DNA from: Zobellia barbeyronii
GTDB taxonomy: Bacteria; Bacteroidota; Bacteroidia; Flavobacteriales; Flavobacteriaceae
Direction: 5' to 3'
Length of the DNA: 64,000 nt
NCBI RefSeq assembly: GCF_018603515.1
Contig: NZ_JACATN010000002.1
Location: 682,001-746,000 of the forward strand
Position numbers and translations under genes: made by a program. Shown here piece by piece: positions 37,514-46,050 of this stretch. Within the stretch, counting starts at the first letter, position 1. Each line of letters starts with the position of its first letter. The notes under the pieces were generated by a model. The model made no database searches. It saw only the letters and a program-made list of their open reading frames with translations, and had not been told where the DNA came from.

Positions 37514-38295
37514 TCCATTCCGATTTTGATGCTTTTTTATTGAAAGTTGATACATGCAGGTTCTCAAAAAGCGAAAAGAATTACTTAATTACTAAGCGGG
37601 AAAAGAGTTTAAGTACAGTGCATACTATAACAACTACCTCGGCAAATGTTTAATTGACATGATTGGAGAGAGTATAATGGGAACACTAAAAACGTTTTTG
37701 CTATCCTTTTAATAGTACTATTTTCCTACCTACAATATTCATTAAGACATATTTTTTCTCAATTTAAAAATTCATAGAATCATCAATTCTTAAAGTAAGG
37801 TATTTTCTTAGGTCTGTATATTACTAGAAACGGGTTAAAAGCTTCCACCCATTTTTTAGGTACAGTAATTAATTAGGAATCAACTTTTTTGATGAGTGAC
37901 TTCCTCTTCCATTAACGCTTTGATAAATAAATAGAGGGTTTCGGACAATTTAAAATCCTATTCGTCCCTAAATAACTGTCTTTTCTATAAATTATCTATT
38001 TCTTTAAAATAATAATGGATAGTTGATACCAATTTATAGAGACTAAAAAAGGAACATCTGCTCCTTACTCTATTACAATATAAGTAGCCAACGGTAAAAT
38101 TGCGATTAGTATACTCCCCCATCCTTAAGTTAAACAAGGATAAACCATTCTCCCCAGAAGAGTACTATATAAAATAATGTGTAAATAATTTTCAGATAGA
38201 GATATTTCTCTAATACTGTAGCAATTCTAGTACTAGTGTTTTAGAAAGTAATACTCCAAAAAACTTAACCAATCTAATAATTTAAACCAAGTACA
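37514..38295. other. 782-base gene-poor stretch with decayed reading frames
   Basis: No intact gene is visible. Two overlapping frames of about 38 codons end near 37712 and 37777; the second would encode a hydrophobic helix (VFAILLIVLFSYLQYS). At 38036-38127 one frame reads ...APYSITI, a stop, then VANGKIAISI, resembling the C-terminal strand of SnoaL/NTF2-like proteins such as those encoded at 28072 and 38296. The stretch is probably decayed coding DNA. The promoter of the gene at 38296 must lie in its last part, but no clear TAnnTTTG was found. Confidence 0.45.
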
Positions 38296-39231
38296 ATGAA
38301 AAAAACAATTTTTATGCTCGTCATGATGACATCGCTCATCACATTTGCTCAAAAGAAAAACGGAACAGTTTATAACGAACATCCCGCTATTGATGTGGTT
38401 GCTAGTTTTACGGAGGCTTTTGTAAAAGGAGATACTACGAAGTTAGCAAGTATGTTAACGGATGATTTTAAGGCATATAACGGACTTTCCACAAAAGCTA
38501 ATCCCGAAGGCTCTGGAAAAGCAAAATTCATAAAAAATTCATACCGTTGGTTTGATGAGCTAGATTATTTTTCCGTATCCGATTACCCTGGTTCATACCC
38601 TGATGCTGTTGAGTACAAAGAGGACAACAAAAACAATGAAGTGTGGGTCCAAACATGGGATTTATTAAAAGGCATCCATAAAACTACGGGTGTAAAATTT
38701 TCTTCGCCAGCACATCGTCTTGTTTTAGTTACCAAAGACAATAAAATTAAAATGACGATCGAATATCTAAACGAAAGCATTTTTGATGAGTTGAGAGCAA
38801 GTTTTGTAGACCGTACCAACGGTACAATTTACAACCATCATGACAACATTAATACCGTACGTAAAGCGGTCTATGCATTTGAAAACTTAGATTTAGACAA
38901 AGCTATTGGTTACTATTCCGAGGACGCCCGGTTTTATAACATAAATGATGATTTTAATACTCCCAGCAATAGAGATGAAGTAAAAGCTACACGGCAAAAA
39001 TTTCTTGACAATTTTGAAATTAAAAGTATAGAAATGATTGGCTATCCAGATTACTTGGAATATGAAATGGGCAACGGAAGGTCCGTTTTATCTTGGTGGG
39101 ATTTTCATTTGGTCAGAAAATCAGACAAGAAAGAAATTACACTCCCTATGCATATTAATGATGATTTTGATGAAGAAGGCAAAATATCATCCGAGATGAT
39201 CTATTTCAACAGGACAATGCTGGAGAAGTAA
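38296..39231 (+). CDS. exported protein with two tandem NTF2/SnoaL-like domains
   Basis: A 311-aa protein with signal peptide MKKTIFMLVMMTSLITFAQ. Two copies of the NTF2-like opening helix are seen: VVASFTEAFVKGDTTKLAS (from ~residue 35) and VRKAVYAFENLDLDKAIGYY (from ~190), each followed by the curved sheet with a Trp-rich strand. SnoaL-like domains bind small hydrophobic ligands or act as isomerases; here export to the periplasm is clear but activity is unknown. It is followed by a strong terminator. Confidence 0.75.
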   Translation: MKKTIFMLVMMTSLITFAQKKNGTVYNEHPAIDVVASFTEAFVKGDTTKLASMLTDDFKAYNGLSTKANPEGSGKAKFIKNSYRWFDELDYFSVSDYPGSYPDAVEYKEDNKNNEVWVQTWDLLKGIHKTTGVKFSSPAHRLVLVTKDNKIKMTIEYLNESIFDELRASFVDRTNGTIYNHHDNINTVRKAVYAFENLDLDKAIGYYSEDARFYNINDDFNTPSNRDEVKATRQKFLDNFEIKSIEMIGYPDYLEYEMGNGRSVLSWWDFHLVRKSDKKEITLPMHINDDFDEEGKISSEMIYFNRTMLEK

Positions 39232-39235
39232 AATC

Positions 39236-39270
39236 AATGCCGTGAATTTTGATACTTCACGGCATTTTTT
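39236..39270 (+). terminator. intrinsic terminator
   Basis: AATGCCGTGAA (39236-39246) pairs with TTCACGGCATT (39256-39266) and runs into a T tract, ending the transcript of the tandem NTF2-like gene. Confidence 0.88.
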
Positions 39271-39319
39271 AATTAAATGCAAATACAACTGTTTTGAAAC
39301 CTATTGAATAGAAAAAATT

Positions 39320-39715
39320 ATGAATGAAACTATTATAGACCGTGTTTACAAATCCTTCGCTACCGGTGATATTCCAACCGTATTGGGCTTATTAGATGAA
39401 AAAGTTGTCTGGAATGAAGCAGAAAGTAATTCCTTAGCAGATGGCAATCCATACATAGGGCCGGAAGCCGTATTAAATGGTGTCTTTGCCAGACTTGGAG
39501 AAGAACATGAATACTTTAACCTCAAAGACATTGAACTGCATAATATGTACAATGACAAAGTGCTTGCAACTTTACGGTATGATGCCAAAAGGAAAAACAA
39601 TGGTGCGCTGTACGATGCACAAGTAGCTCATCATTGGTCACTAAAAAATGGAAAAGTGATAACCTTTCAACAATATGCCGATACCAAGAAATTGGCAGAT
39701 GCAACCAGTAAATAA
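39320..39715 (+). CDS. SnoaL-like (NTF2 fold) protein, cytoplasmic
   Basis: A 131-aa single-domain protein with no leader. It shows VYKSFATGDIPTVLGLLDEKVVWNEAE at the N-terminus (given here only to Glu/Ala of the typical helix-turn), GPEAVLNGVFARLGEE in the middle and HHWSLKNGKVITFQQYAD at the C-terminus, a full NTF2 fold. Relatives include ketosteroid-isomerase-like proteins. Substrate unknown. The broken RidA-like gene follows after 33 bases in the same direction. Confidence 0.8.
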   Translation: MNETIIDRVYKSFATGDIPTVLGLLDEKVVWNEAESNSLADGNPYIGPEAVLNGVFARLGEEHEYFNLKDIELHNMYNDKVLATLRYDAKRKNNGALYDAQVAHHWSLKNGKVITFQQYADTKKLADATSK

Positions 39716-39748
39716 ATTATCAACTTTTAAATAGTCATATATGAACAG

Positions 39749-40247
39749 ATGATTTTTTTCTAAAACTGGAATTATTATAGTTCTAATTTCAATAACTTTC
39801 CTTGGATGTAATCTACAGCAAAATGAAAAAGAGGCTGAAACAATAATCGCTAAGAATGATACTCCAGAATACTTTCTCCTACGTCCAGAAGTAGAAAAAG
39901 CCTATGGTTACTCACATGCCGTAAAAATAGGGAACGACATAAAAATATCCGGTACTGTAAGTATGGATGACGAAGGTAATGCAACAGCTGTAGGTAATTT
40001 TGAACAACAAATGAAAAACTGTTACGCAGATTTGGAGAAAATATTAAAATATTATGGCTGCACCTTTGATGATGTTATTGTAGAAAATGTCTTTACCACC
40101 AACATGCCTAAGTTCTTGGAATTTGCAGCTTATAGAAATGAAATTTATACCACTCAATTTCCAACCGGGTCCTGGCTTGGAGTAAAAGAATTGGAATTGC
40201 CAGAGTTCATGATTGAAATAGAATTAGAAGTATATAACGTAAACTGA
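39749..40247 (+). pseudogene. RidA-like lipoprotein gene, frameshifted at a T7 tract
   Basis: From 39762 to 40247 one open frame encodes a lipoprotein leader (TGIIIVLISITFLGC) and a RidA/YjgF domain (SGTVSMDDEGNA, LEKILKYYGCTFDDVIVENV, MIEIELEVY). The only suitable start, ATG at 39749, is followed by A and seven T (39753-39759) and reaches TAA at 39761. With six T the ATG would run straight into the leader as MIFSKTGIII. A second ATG at 39741 is in frame but meets TGA after three codons. The defect may be a true mutation, a phase-variable tract or a sequencing error. The Arg that binds the imine in classic RidA is absent (PTGSWLGV). A shortened form could start at Met 39963. Confidence 0.75.
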
Positions 40248-40248
40248 A

Positions 40249-40381
40249 AAATACAAAGAACTGGCAGAAACAGGTACACATACCTTTTATTGATCAAACT
40301 TATTCGTTAGTTGAAATAGTAAAGGCACATGAATATGTAGATCAGGGACATAAAAAAGGAAACGTTATTATCACTATATAA
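40249..40381 (+). pseudogene. remnant of an MDR oxidoreductase C-terminus
   Basis: The frame from 40249 reads KYKELAETG, then after a one-base shift HIPFIDQTYSLVEIVKAHEY and VDQGHKKGNVIITI up to a stop at 40381. This lines up with the end of the intact MDR protein at 35967-36881 (LAEEGKLIPFIDKTFPLEDI ... VDRGRKLGNVIIEV). Only about 44 codons remain and the rest of the gene is missing, so it is a deleted and frameshifted relic. Confidence 0.8.
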
Positions 40382-40423
40382 GGTGCTCGTAAACCCATTT
40401 TTTTTGAGTACTCGCACCTTTTA
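40380..40423. terminator. candidate bidirectional terminator
   Basis: AAGGTGC (40380-40386) pairs with GCACCTT (40414-40420) around a 27-base loop; T tract follows. It lies between convergent genes. The long loop makes it weaker than the others in this window. Confidence 0.5.
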
Positions 40424-40456
40424 TTTACTTTTTAATACTGCGTACTTAAGTAGAAA

Positions 40457-42145
40457 TTAATTTGCAAATGCACCCATATCCCACGATCCATTATTTGGTC
40501 TAGAAACTTGATTGAAATCAACTCTAATATCAAGACCGTATAAGGATTCGAAATGAGCATAGACATCAAAAGTTAAGTCACTTGGCTGCAATGCAGCATC
40601 TATAGCTGCACTAGATGCTTGCAAAGAGAAATCTTCTACACTAGTATCAACAAATAAAGGATTTGCGCTTATACACCCTTCACCTTTACTAAAAGCTGTT
40701 TGAAAGCTTGCCAAATCATGAGTAACTCCATTACTCCATGTAATTTTAGCTTCAGCATCAAAATGATTATTTCTAAGTGTAGATTGTGATCCTGTCAAAT
40801 AACTATCTTCAAGCATTATATCAAAATCTTTTGTGTTAGAAATCATATTATTTTCGATAAACATAGTTGAATTATAATAGCCATTTGCAACTCCAATATC
40901 ACTATTCACGATAGTATTATTAATGATATATCTTGGGGTAGCGCCATTATTAATTTCTATTCCCAACCCACTTGTAGCACCATTATGCGCGGTACCGTTT
41001 ATAGTTACATCTTTTATAAGGTTACCGATTATAAAGACACTTTTACCATTAGTACCTGCACCGCCATTATCACTACCTCCACGAATGCCCGTGTATACAT
41101 TAGAGATTTCATTAAAAAGAATCCAAACACGATCTGGTGCATATTGAAACCCAATTCCTTTTGAAGGAGACCACGGCGTATCTATAATATCATGCACCAC
41201 ATTTTCACTGATAATAATATCTAGAGCATATTTTATTCCAATACCTGCTTGAGCAATATCAAAAATATGATTTCGGGAAATATAAATATGATGTGTTGTT
41301 GTTTGGTTGGCCAATGAACCAGCTTCTACTTGAAGTCCGGCAGATGAGTTACTAAATTCATTATCTAATACCCACATATTACTGGTATATGATTGTATAG
41401 AGCAACCACGTGCATCAATATCTACATCAGAATCTAGAGGACCTATTCTATGTGCTTTATTATTGTAGATGATAATATCTTTTGCTGGCCCTTCTTCTAA
41501 ACCAACAGTATTTATTAAGACACCACCAGCAACATCAACTTCGCCCTTCATCTCACTATTTCGAATCAAAATATGATCTACCTGACTACCAGGTTGATAT
41601 GAACCCAATTGTATGCGACCACCAGAGTGAAAATAAAATCCGTCTAGATATACATAACTGCCTGATAGCAACATTTTTTTATCTGTTATTTCGGCTTTGT
41701 TTTCTGAATCACTTACCACCCAAACAGGTCCGCTTTCGCCAGCTACCCAAGTATCTCCTGTGCCTTCTCCTCTTAGTTTAATATCGTTTTGTATGTAATT
41801 ATAATTACCAGCAACAACAACATAAGACCCTGCAGGAACAGGATTTGGAATTGTTTTACGAGGAGAACTTGGCGTTCCGTAGGTATTATCAGTATCTGAT
41901 CCAACAGCATACTCAACAAAATAATAACCTGCTAGTTCTGTTTCCCAAGAGCTAGGTCTCTCTGGACTTTCAATATCAGGAGAAATCCATGCATCCGGAA
42001 CTCCTATTGGAGCAACATATGCGCCTAGTGTTTCAGAAGAAGTTAAGTTACCATCCTCGGTATCAGCATTATCATCCGTACTACAACTGGTAACCGTACT
42101 AAATATCAGACTTAGCAGCGCTATGGTAAACACAAATTTTTTCAT
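40457..42145 (-). CDS. right-handed parallel beta-helix lipoprotein, probable carbohydrate-active enzyme
   Basis: A 562-aa lipoprotein (lipobox TVTSC, then an acidic linker CSTDDNADTEDGN). The body is full of beta-helix coils, for example DIIIYNNKAHRIG, HIYISRNHIFDIAQAGI, DIIISENVVHDI and RYIINNTIVNSDIGVANG. The end (SSAAIDAALQPSD ... NGSWDMGAFAN) is the cap common to 'choice-of-anchor Q' surface proteins. Such folds include polysaccharide lyases of families PL6 and PL31 and pectinases, but I could not place catalytic residues, so the family is open. The PL7 alginate lyase gene 1.8 kb away and lipoprotein export suggest polysaccharide binding or cleavage at the cell surface. Confidence 0.75.
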   Translation of the reverse strand: MKKFVFTIALLSLIFSTVTSCSTDDNADTEDGNLTSSETLGAYVAPIGVPDAWISPDIESPERPSSWETELAGYYFVEYAVGSDTDNTYGTPSSPRKTIPNPVPAGSYVVVAGNYNYIQNDIKLRGEGTGDTWVAGESGPVWVVSDSENKAEITDKKMLLSGSYVYLDGFYFHSGGRIQLGSYQPGSQVDHILIRNSEMKGEVDVAGGVLINTVGLEEGPAKDIIIYNNKAHRIGPLDSDVDIDARGCSIQSYTSNMWVLDNEFSNSSAGLQVEAGSLANQTTTHHIYISRNHIFDIAQAGIGIKYALDIIISENVVHDIIDTPWSPSKGIGFQYAPDRVWILFNEISNVYTGIRGGSDNGGAGTNGKSVFIIGNLIKDVTINGTAHNGATSGLGIEINNGATPRYIINNTIVNSDIGVANGYYNSTMFIENNMISNTKDFDIMLEDSYLTGSQSTLRNNHFDAEAKITWSNGVTHDLASFQTAFSKGEGCISANPLFVDTSVEDFSLQASSAAIDAALQPSDLTFDVYAHFESLYGLDIRVDFNQVSRPNNGSWDMGAFAN

Positions 42146-42442
42146 ATTTCTATTTTTTACCTAACGAGCATTTTTTTTATTTATTGGTTGTTTTTCATTA
42201 ACATCGTCAAACTACACTAAGTTTACATTAGCTAGCCACAAAACTCCGCGCCTCTGTAAAACAACAGAGCTCCCGAAATAAAGACTACTACAGGTCAGTA
42301 TAATTTACAAGGTTTAGATTTCAAGTAAAAAACCGCTACCTTTAAAATTGTACGGTTGTCATTAGCGGAATAGTCCTTGTAGAAATTCTAAAACCAAGCT
42401 ATATTTTCACCTTTACCACTAACCCAAAATCAAGAACTATAA

Positions 42443-42955
42443 TTGAGAAAAAGACTTTCAATCAGCATATTTTTAATTATAATTATTGGTTTTTTGATTC
42501 CTCAAGATTTAAGAATGCCGGTTAAAGGAGCAACTAAATCTGACTATAATTCCAAATCATTTTGGTTTTTTCCTTGGGGCAAGTCAGTTACTCACAAAGG
42601 CGTAGATATTTTTGCTAAAAAAGGAACTGAGATTAATTCTTCCACATCGGGTGTGGTATTATATTCCGGTGAGATAAGTATGGGTGGAAAATTTGTTCTC
42701 ATACTGGGGCCAAAATGGAGATTACATTATTATGCACATCTAAATAAATTGAAAACAACTTCTTTATCTCTTGCAAATACAAACACCACAATTGGAACCG
42801 TTGGGACAAGTGGTAACGCTGCCGGAAAATCACCACATCTACACTATTCAATTTTAACAATTATTCCTTACGTTTGGAAAATAGATACAGACAGACAAGG
42901 TTGGAAAAAAATGTTTTATTTAAATCCGATTGAATTCTTTAAAGCTGACAATTAA
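42443..42955 (+). CDS. M23 family metallopeptidase
   Basis: A 170-aa protein starting at TTG, with an N-terminal membrane or signal segment (SISIFLIIIIGFLIP). It has the LytM zinc motifs: H51-x-x-x-D55 in THKGVDIFAKKGTEI and the HLHY motif in SPHLHYSIL near residue 133. It probably cleaves peptidoglycan cross-bridges or activates other hydrolases in the periplasm. It is short for the family and has no coiled coil or LysM domain. It faces away from the beta-helix gene. Confidence 0.88.
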   Translation: MRKRLSISIFLIIIIGFLIPQDLRMPVKGATKSDYNSKSFWFFPWGKSVTHKGVDIFAKKGTEINSSTSGVVLYSGEISMGGKFVLILGPKWRLHYYAHLNKLKTTSLSLANTNTTIGTVGTSGNAAGKSPHLHYSILTIIPYVWKIDTDRQGWKKMFYLNPIEFFKADN

Positions 42956-43011
42956 AAGTTAATACCAGCCTAGTGTAAATAAAAACATAGCAGTAAACCT
43001 AAATCCACAAA

Positions 43012-43839
43012 TTGAAAAAACTTATACCAACCCTTGGTGCTTTTATGATGTTATTTTCATGCAATAACCAAAACCAAAAAATACAGAAAAAGGAGCCAGA
43101 AAACAGTAAAGACAAGACCTTAATGGCCATATTTGCCCACCCAGATGATGAGATTGTAATTTCTCCTATCTTCTCTAAATATGCAAAAGAAGGTGCTACT
43201 ATTCATTTAGTAATTGTTACTGATGGCTCCAAAGGAGTTACACCACATGCCAATATCCCTGCTGGAGATTCACTTGCTAGTGTTCGCGCTCAGGAAGCCT
43301 TTTGTGTAACAAAAACCTTGGATATCAACCCTCCTATTTTTTTGAATTATACTGATGGTGATCTAGCTTTGAATGAAAACCTATTTTCTTTAGATGATAA
43401 AATTGATAGCTTATTCATAAAACACCATCCTGAAGTTGTAATTACCTTTGGGCCTGGCGGAGAATATGGTCATTCTGACCATCGTATGGTTAGCAATATC
43501 GTTACAGAAGTTTTTCAGAGGGAAGCATCTGAAACCCAACAACTACTCTATTATGGCTTTCCTAAAGAATCTAAAGACAAGGAATTAAAACTGAATACGA
43601 ACTTGGTTACATGGTTCAATGAGAATTTAAAAACTACTCAAAAGAGATTTCTCACTTACAGAATATCCTTTAGCAAGGAAGATTTAAAATTGGGACATGA
43701 AGCATCTAGTTGTCATAAATCTCAATACACAGCAGAAGCCATAGATGATTTATTTTCTATGATGGGACAAACAGACAGCTTAATCTACTTGAGGCCCTGG
43801 AATGGTTCTGAAACGGTTAAGAATCGCATTTTTGATTAG
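43012..43839 (+). CDS. PIG-L family deacetylase lipoprotein
   Basis: A 275-aa lipoprotein from TTG at 43012, lipobox MMLFSC. The PIG-L/LmbE zinc motif is FAHPDDE (His43, Asp45, Asp46) with the distal His in GGEYGHSDHRMVS. Members remove N-acetyl groups from GlcNAc-type sugars (MshB, BshB, GPI synthesis). Anchoring in the envelope points to a glycan or polysaccharide substrate outside the cytoplasm, unlike BshB. It precedes the alginate lyase gene, and both may serve polysaccharide use. Confidence 0.88.
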   Translation: MKKLIPTLGAFMMLFSCNNQNQKIQKKEPENSKDKTLMAIFAHPDDEIVISPIFSKYAKEGATIHLVIVTDGSKGVTPHANIPAGDSLASVRAQEAFCVTKTLDINPPIFLNYTDGDLALNENLFSLDDKIDSLFIKHHPEVVITFGPGGEYGHSDHRMVSNIVTEVFQREASETQQLLYYGFPKESKDKELKLNTNLVTWFNENLKTTQKRFLTYRISFSKEDLKLGHEASSCHKSQYTAEAIDDLFSMMGQTDSLIYLRPWNGSETVKNRIFD

Positions 43840-43963
43840 AACATAGAATTCAACAAAAATGTAGAACTCCAATACATATTCCTCTGCCGCACTATACTAA
43901 CTATTAAATGAGTAAATTTCACAAGAAATAAAAGAGAAGTATTTGAAACCAAACACTAATAAA

Positions 43964-45076
43964 ATGAATAAAAAGATTAGCACATCAGTAGCAACGATAT
44001 TAACGATTGGTTTTTTTCTTGCACTTAATAGCTGCGGAAATGCCTCTAAAAAAACGAATACAGCAACAACGTCTGACACAGATGAAAAAGAAGTTGTAAA
44101 AACTGTTTACGCAAGTGACGTTATTCCGTTTTTTGATGATTGGAAATTGATTTTAGGTGATGGTTCAAATGCGGGTATTGCAAATAACTTTGAAAACAAA
44201 GATTTCTTTTATACTGAAAATGATGGTAATAGTGATTGGATTGTGTTTAAGGCTCCCAATGGTGGCGACACCCATGGAACTTCAAATAATACAAGAACTG
44301 AATTAGCACAAATAAAAAAATGGTATCCAAAAACCGCTAACGATAAATTAACCGCTACCCTTAAAGTAATGAATGTATCTGCTACTGGTGATGCCCGCGT
44401 AGCGGCTTCACACGCTGTGGTGGTCGGACAGATTCATAGTGCAGATAAATTTGAGAACGAACCGCTTAAAATCTTTTACAAAAAATTTCCTGGTCATACT
44501 AAGGGTTCTGTTTTTTGGCATTATGAAATCAATACAGCAGGCGATGACAATTCTAAAAGATGGGATTATTCCTCAGCAGTTTGGGGTAATGACTTTTCTG
44601 TTGTTGGTACTGAGGCAAATACCCCTCCAGAAGAACCTAAGGATGGTATTGCTTTAGGAGAAGAATTTAGTTATGAAATAGAAGTTAAGGACGGTATAAT
44701 GAACTTAACATTTACAAGTAAAGATCACGAAACTAAAACCTTTACAAAAAACTTAATCGAATCCGAATATGCTACAAAAGCGGACATACCTAAGCAAACA
44801 CAAAAATTATTTGTGCCAATTGGTCAAGATGGCGTAGAACGTAAAGAAGCATATGCTGGCGAAGGTTGTTTCTTTAAACTTGGTGCCTATAACCAAACAA
44901 ATGGAAAATCTCCCGAAGTGAACATGAACTGGTGTTCTGGTGCTGAAACGCATAACGGTGATATCCAAAAGCAATATGCAGACGGAAACTATGCGGAGGT
45001 TTGGTTTAAAACAGGAAGTATATCTGTAAGTGAAGATGCAGTATCTAATGAAGGTTATTTTACCAAAAATGATTAG
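43964..45076 (+). CDS. PL7 alginate lyase, lipoprotein
   Basis: A 370-aa lipoprotein starting at ATG 43964 (a TTG 7 codons earlier would add residues before the leader). Lipobox LALNSC. All three PL7 motifs are present: RTEL at 111-114, QIH at 156-158 (Q-I-H prefers polyguluronate over Q-V-H enzymes in published PL7 work), and the terminal beta-strand KLGAYNQ with Tyr309 as the likely acid/base residue. The enzyme cleaves alginate by beta-elimination at the cell surface. No SusC/SusD pair, kdgF or DEH reductase is nearby, so this is a stand-alone lyase rather than a full alginate locus. Confidence 0.93.
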   Translation: MNKKISTSVATILTIGFFLALNSCGNASKKTNTATTSDTDEKEVVKTVYASDVIPFFDDWKLILGDGSNAGIANNFENKDFFYTENDGNSDWIVFKAPNGGDTHGTSNNTRTELAQIKKWYPKTANDKLTATLKVMNVSATGDARVAASHAVVVGQIHSADKFENEPLKIFYKKFPGHTKGSVFWHYEINTAGDDNSKRWDYSSAVWGNDFSVVGTEANTPPEEPKDGIALGEEFSYEIEVKDGIMNLTFTSKDHETKTFTKNLIESEYATKADIPKQTQKLFVPIGQDGVERKEAYAGEGCFFKLGAYNQTNGKSPEVNMNWCSGAETHNGDIQKQYADGNYAEVWFKTGSISVSEDAVSNEGYFTKND

Positions 45077-45085
45077 AACTAGAAA

Positions 45086-45895
45086 ATGAAGGACTTAAAA
45101 ATAAAGAACCTATATTTTTATCCTATAAAATCTTGCCAACCAATAGAAGTAAGTAGTGTAGATATTCAAAAAATTGGATTCAAATATGATCGGGCCTTTG
45201 CTGTAATTAATTCACAAAATAAGATTTTAACAGCCAGAGAAAATCCAAAACTCCTAAATATATCTTCAACAATTGATGATGGAAATTTGCTTCTTTCAAC
45301 ACCTGAAAAACCTTCTGTTTCTATAGATTTAAACAAGGTTTTGACCAGTAAAATTGATATCCAAATATTCAGTGATACCGCGAACGCTAAAGTTGTTGGT
45401 AGTGAAACGGATGATTGGTTATCTGATACGCTGAATGAAAAAAGCCGCCTAGTTGCTATACATTCAGAACAACTTAGACGAGTGAAATCAAAGTATAATG
45501 GCAAGGAAAATGATTTCATTTCATTTAGCGATATTTCGCCTATTCATTTAATTTCCGAAGAGTCCCTGAACGACTTAAATTCTAAATTAGAGAGTCCGGT
45601 TACTATTCAAAACTTCAGACCAAATATTGTAGTGTCAGGATGCGCTGCTTATGAAGAGGATAATTGGAGTAGCATTACCATTGGTGATTGCGAATTTGAA
45701 GTAACACTTAAAACACCCAGGTGTAAATTTACCACAATTGACCCAATCACAATACAAGTTCATAGCAAGCAAGAACCGTTAAGAACATTATCTACATACC
45801 GGAAAGAAAGCAACAGTATCAACTTCGGGATATATTTAACGCCTAAAAAAATAGGCGCTATTAGTACAACTGACGAAATAATAGCTGCTAGATAA
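45086..45895 (+). CDS. MOSC domain-containing protein
   Basis: A 269-aa protein with the MOSC N-terminal barrel (KIKNLYFYPIKSC at residues 4-16) and MOSC domain (RPNIVVSG, LKTPRCKFTTIDP with a conserved Cys). Related proteins (YcbX, mARC) carry molybdenum cofactor and reduce N-hydroxylated compounds with ferredoxin. This one lacks the fused 2Fe-2S domain of YcbX. It follows the alginate lyase by only 9 bases but a common role is not evident. Confidence 0.88.
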   Translation: MKDLKIKNLYFYPIKSCQPIEVSSVDIQKIGFKYDRAFAVINSQNKILTARENPKLLNISSTIDDGNLLLSTPEKPSVSIDLNKVLTSKIDIQIFSDTANAKVVGSETDDWLSDTLNEKSRLVAIHSEQLRRVKSKYNGKENDFISFSDISPIHLISEESLNDLNSKLESPVTIQNFRPNIVVSGCAAYEEDNWSSITIGDCEFEVTLKTPRCKFTTIDPITIQVHSKQEPLRTLSTYRKESNSINFGIYLTPKKIGAISTTDEIIAAR

Positions 45896-45924
45896 AATTT
45901 CTTGTTCTATTCGTAAATTTTATC
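45891..45924 (+). terminator. weak hairpin after the MOSC gene
   Basis: GATAAAATTT (45891-45900, containing the stop codon) pairs perfectly with AAATTTTATC (45915-45924). The stem is AT-rich and no T tract follows, so terminator function is doubtful. Confidence 0.35.
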
Positions 45925-46050
45925 CGTAATCCGTACTCCATTTAGGTTTTATGAATCCACTTTTCTGTTGTCGTTAATTGCAGTATTTCATCGATTTGAT
46001 TATTACGAGATATGTAGGAAAAGTTACATTCGCTCCTAAAATAAACATCT

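Noticed and set aside
40457-42145. Firm assignment of the beta-helix lipoprotein to alginate lyase family PL6
   Set aside because: The fold is similar, but the PL6 catalytic Lys/Arg and calcium motifs could not be identified by eye, so only the fold is reported.
42252-42269. CTCTGT-N6-ACAGAG inverted repeat upstream of the beta-helix gene
   Set aside because: Six-base arms 107 bases from the start with no promoter context; too weak to list as a feature.
45841-45856. Short palindrome GCCTA-N6-TAGGC in the end of the MOSC gene
   Set aside because: Five-base arms within coding sequence are expected by chance; no T tract.
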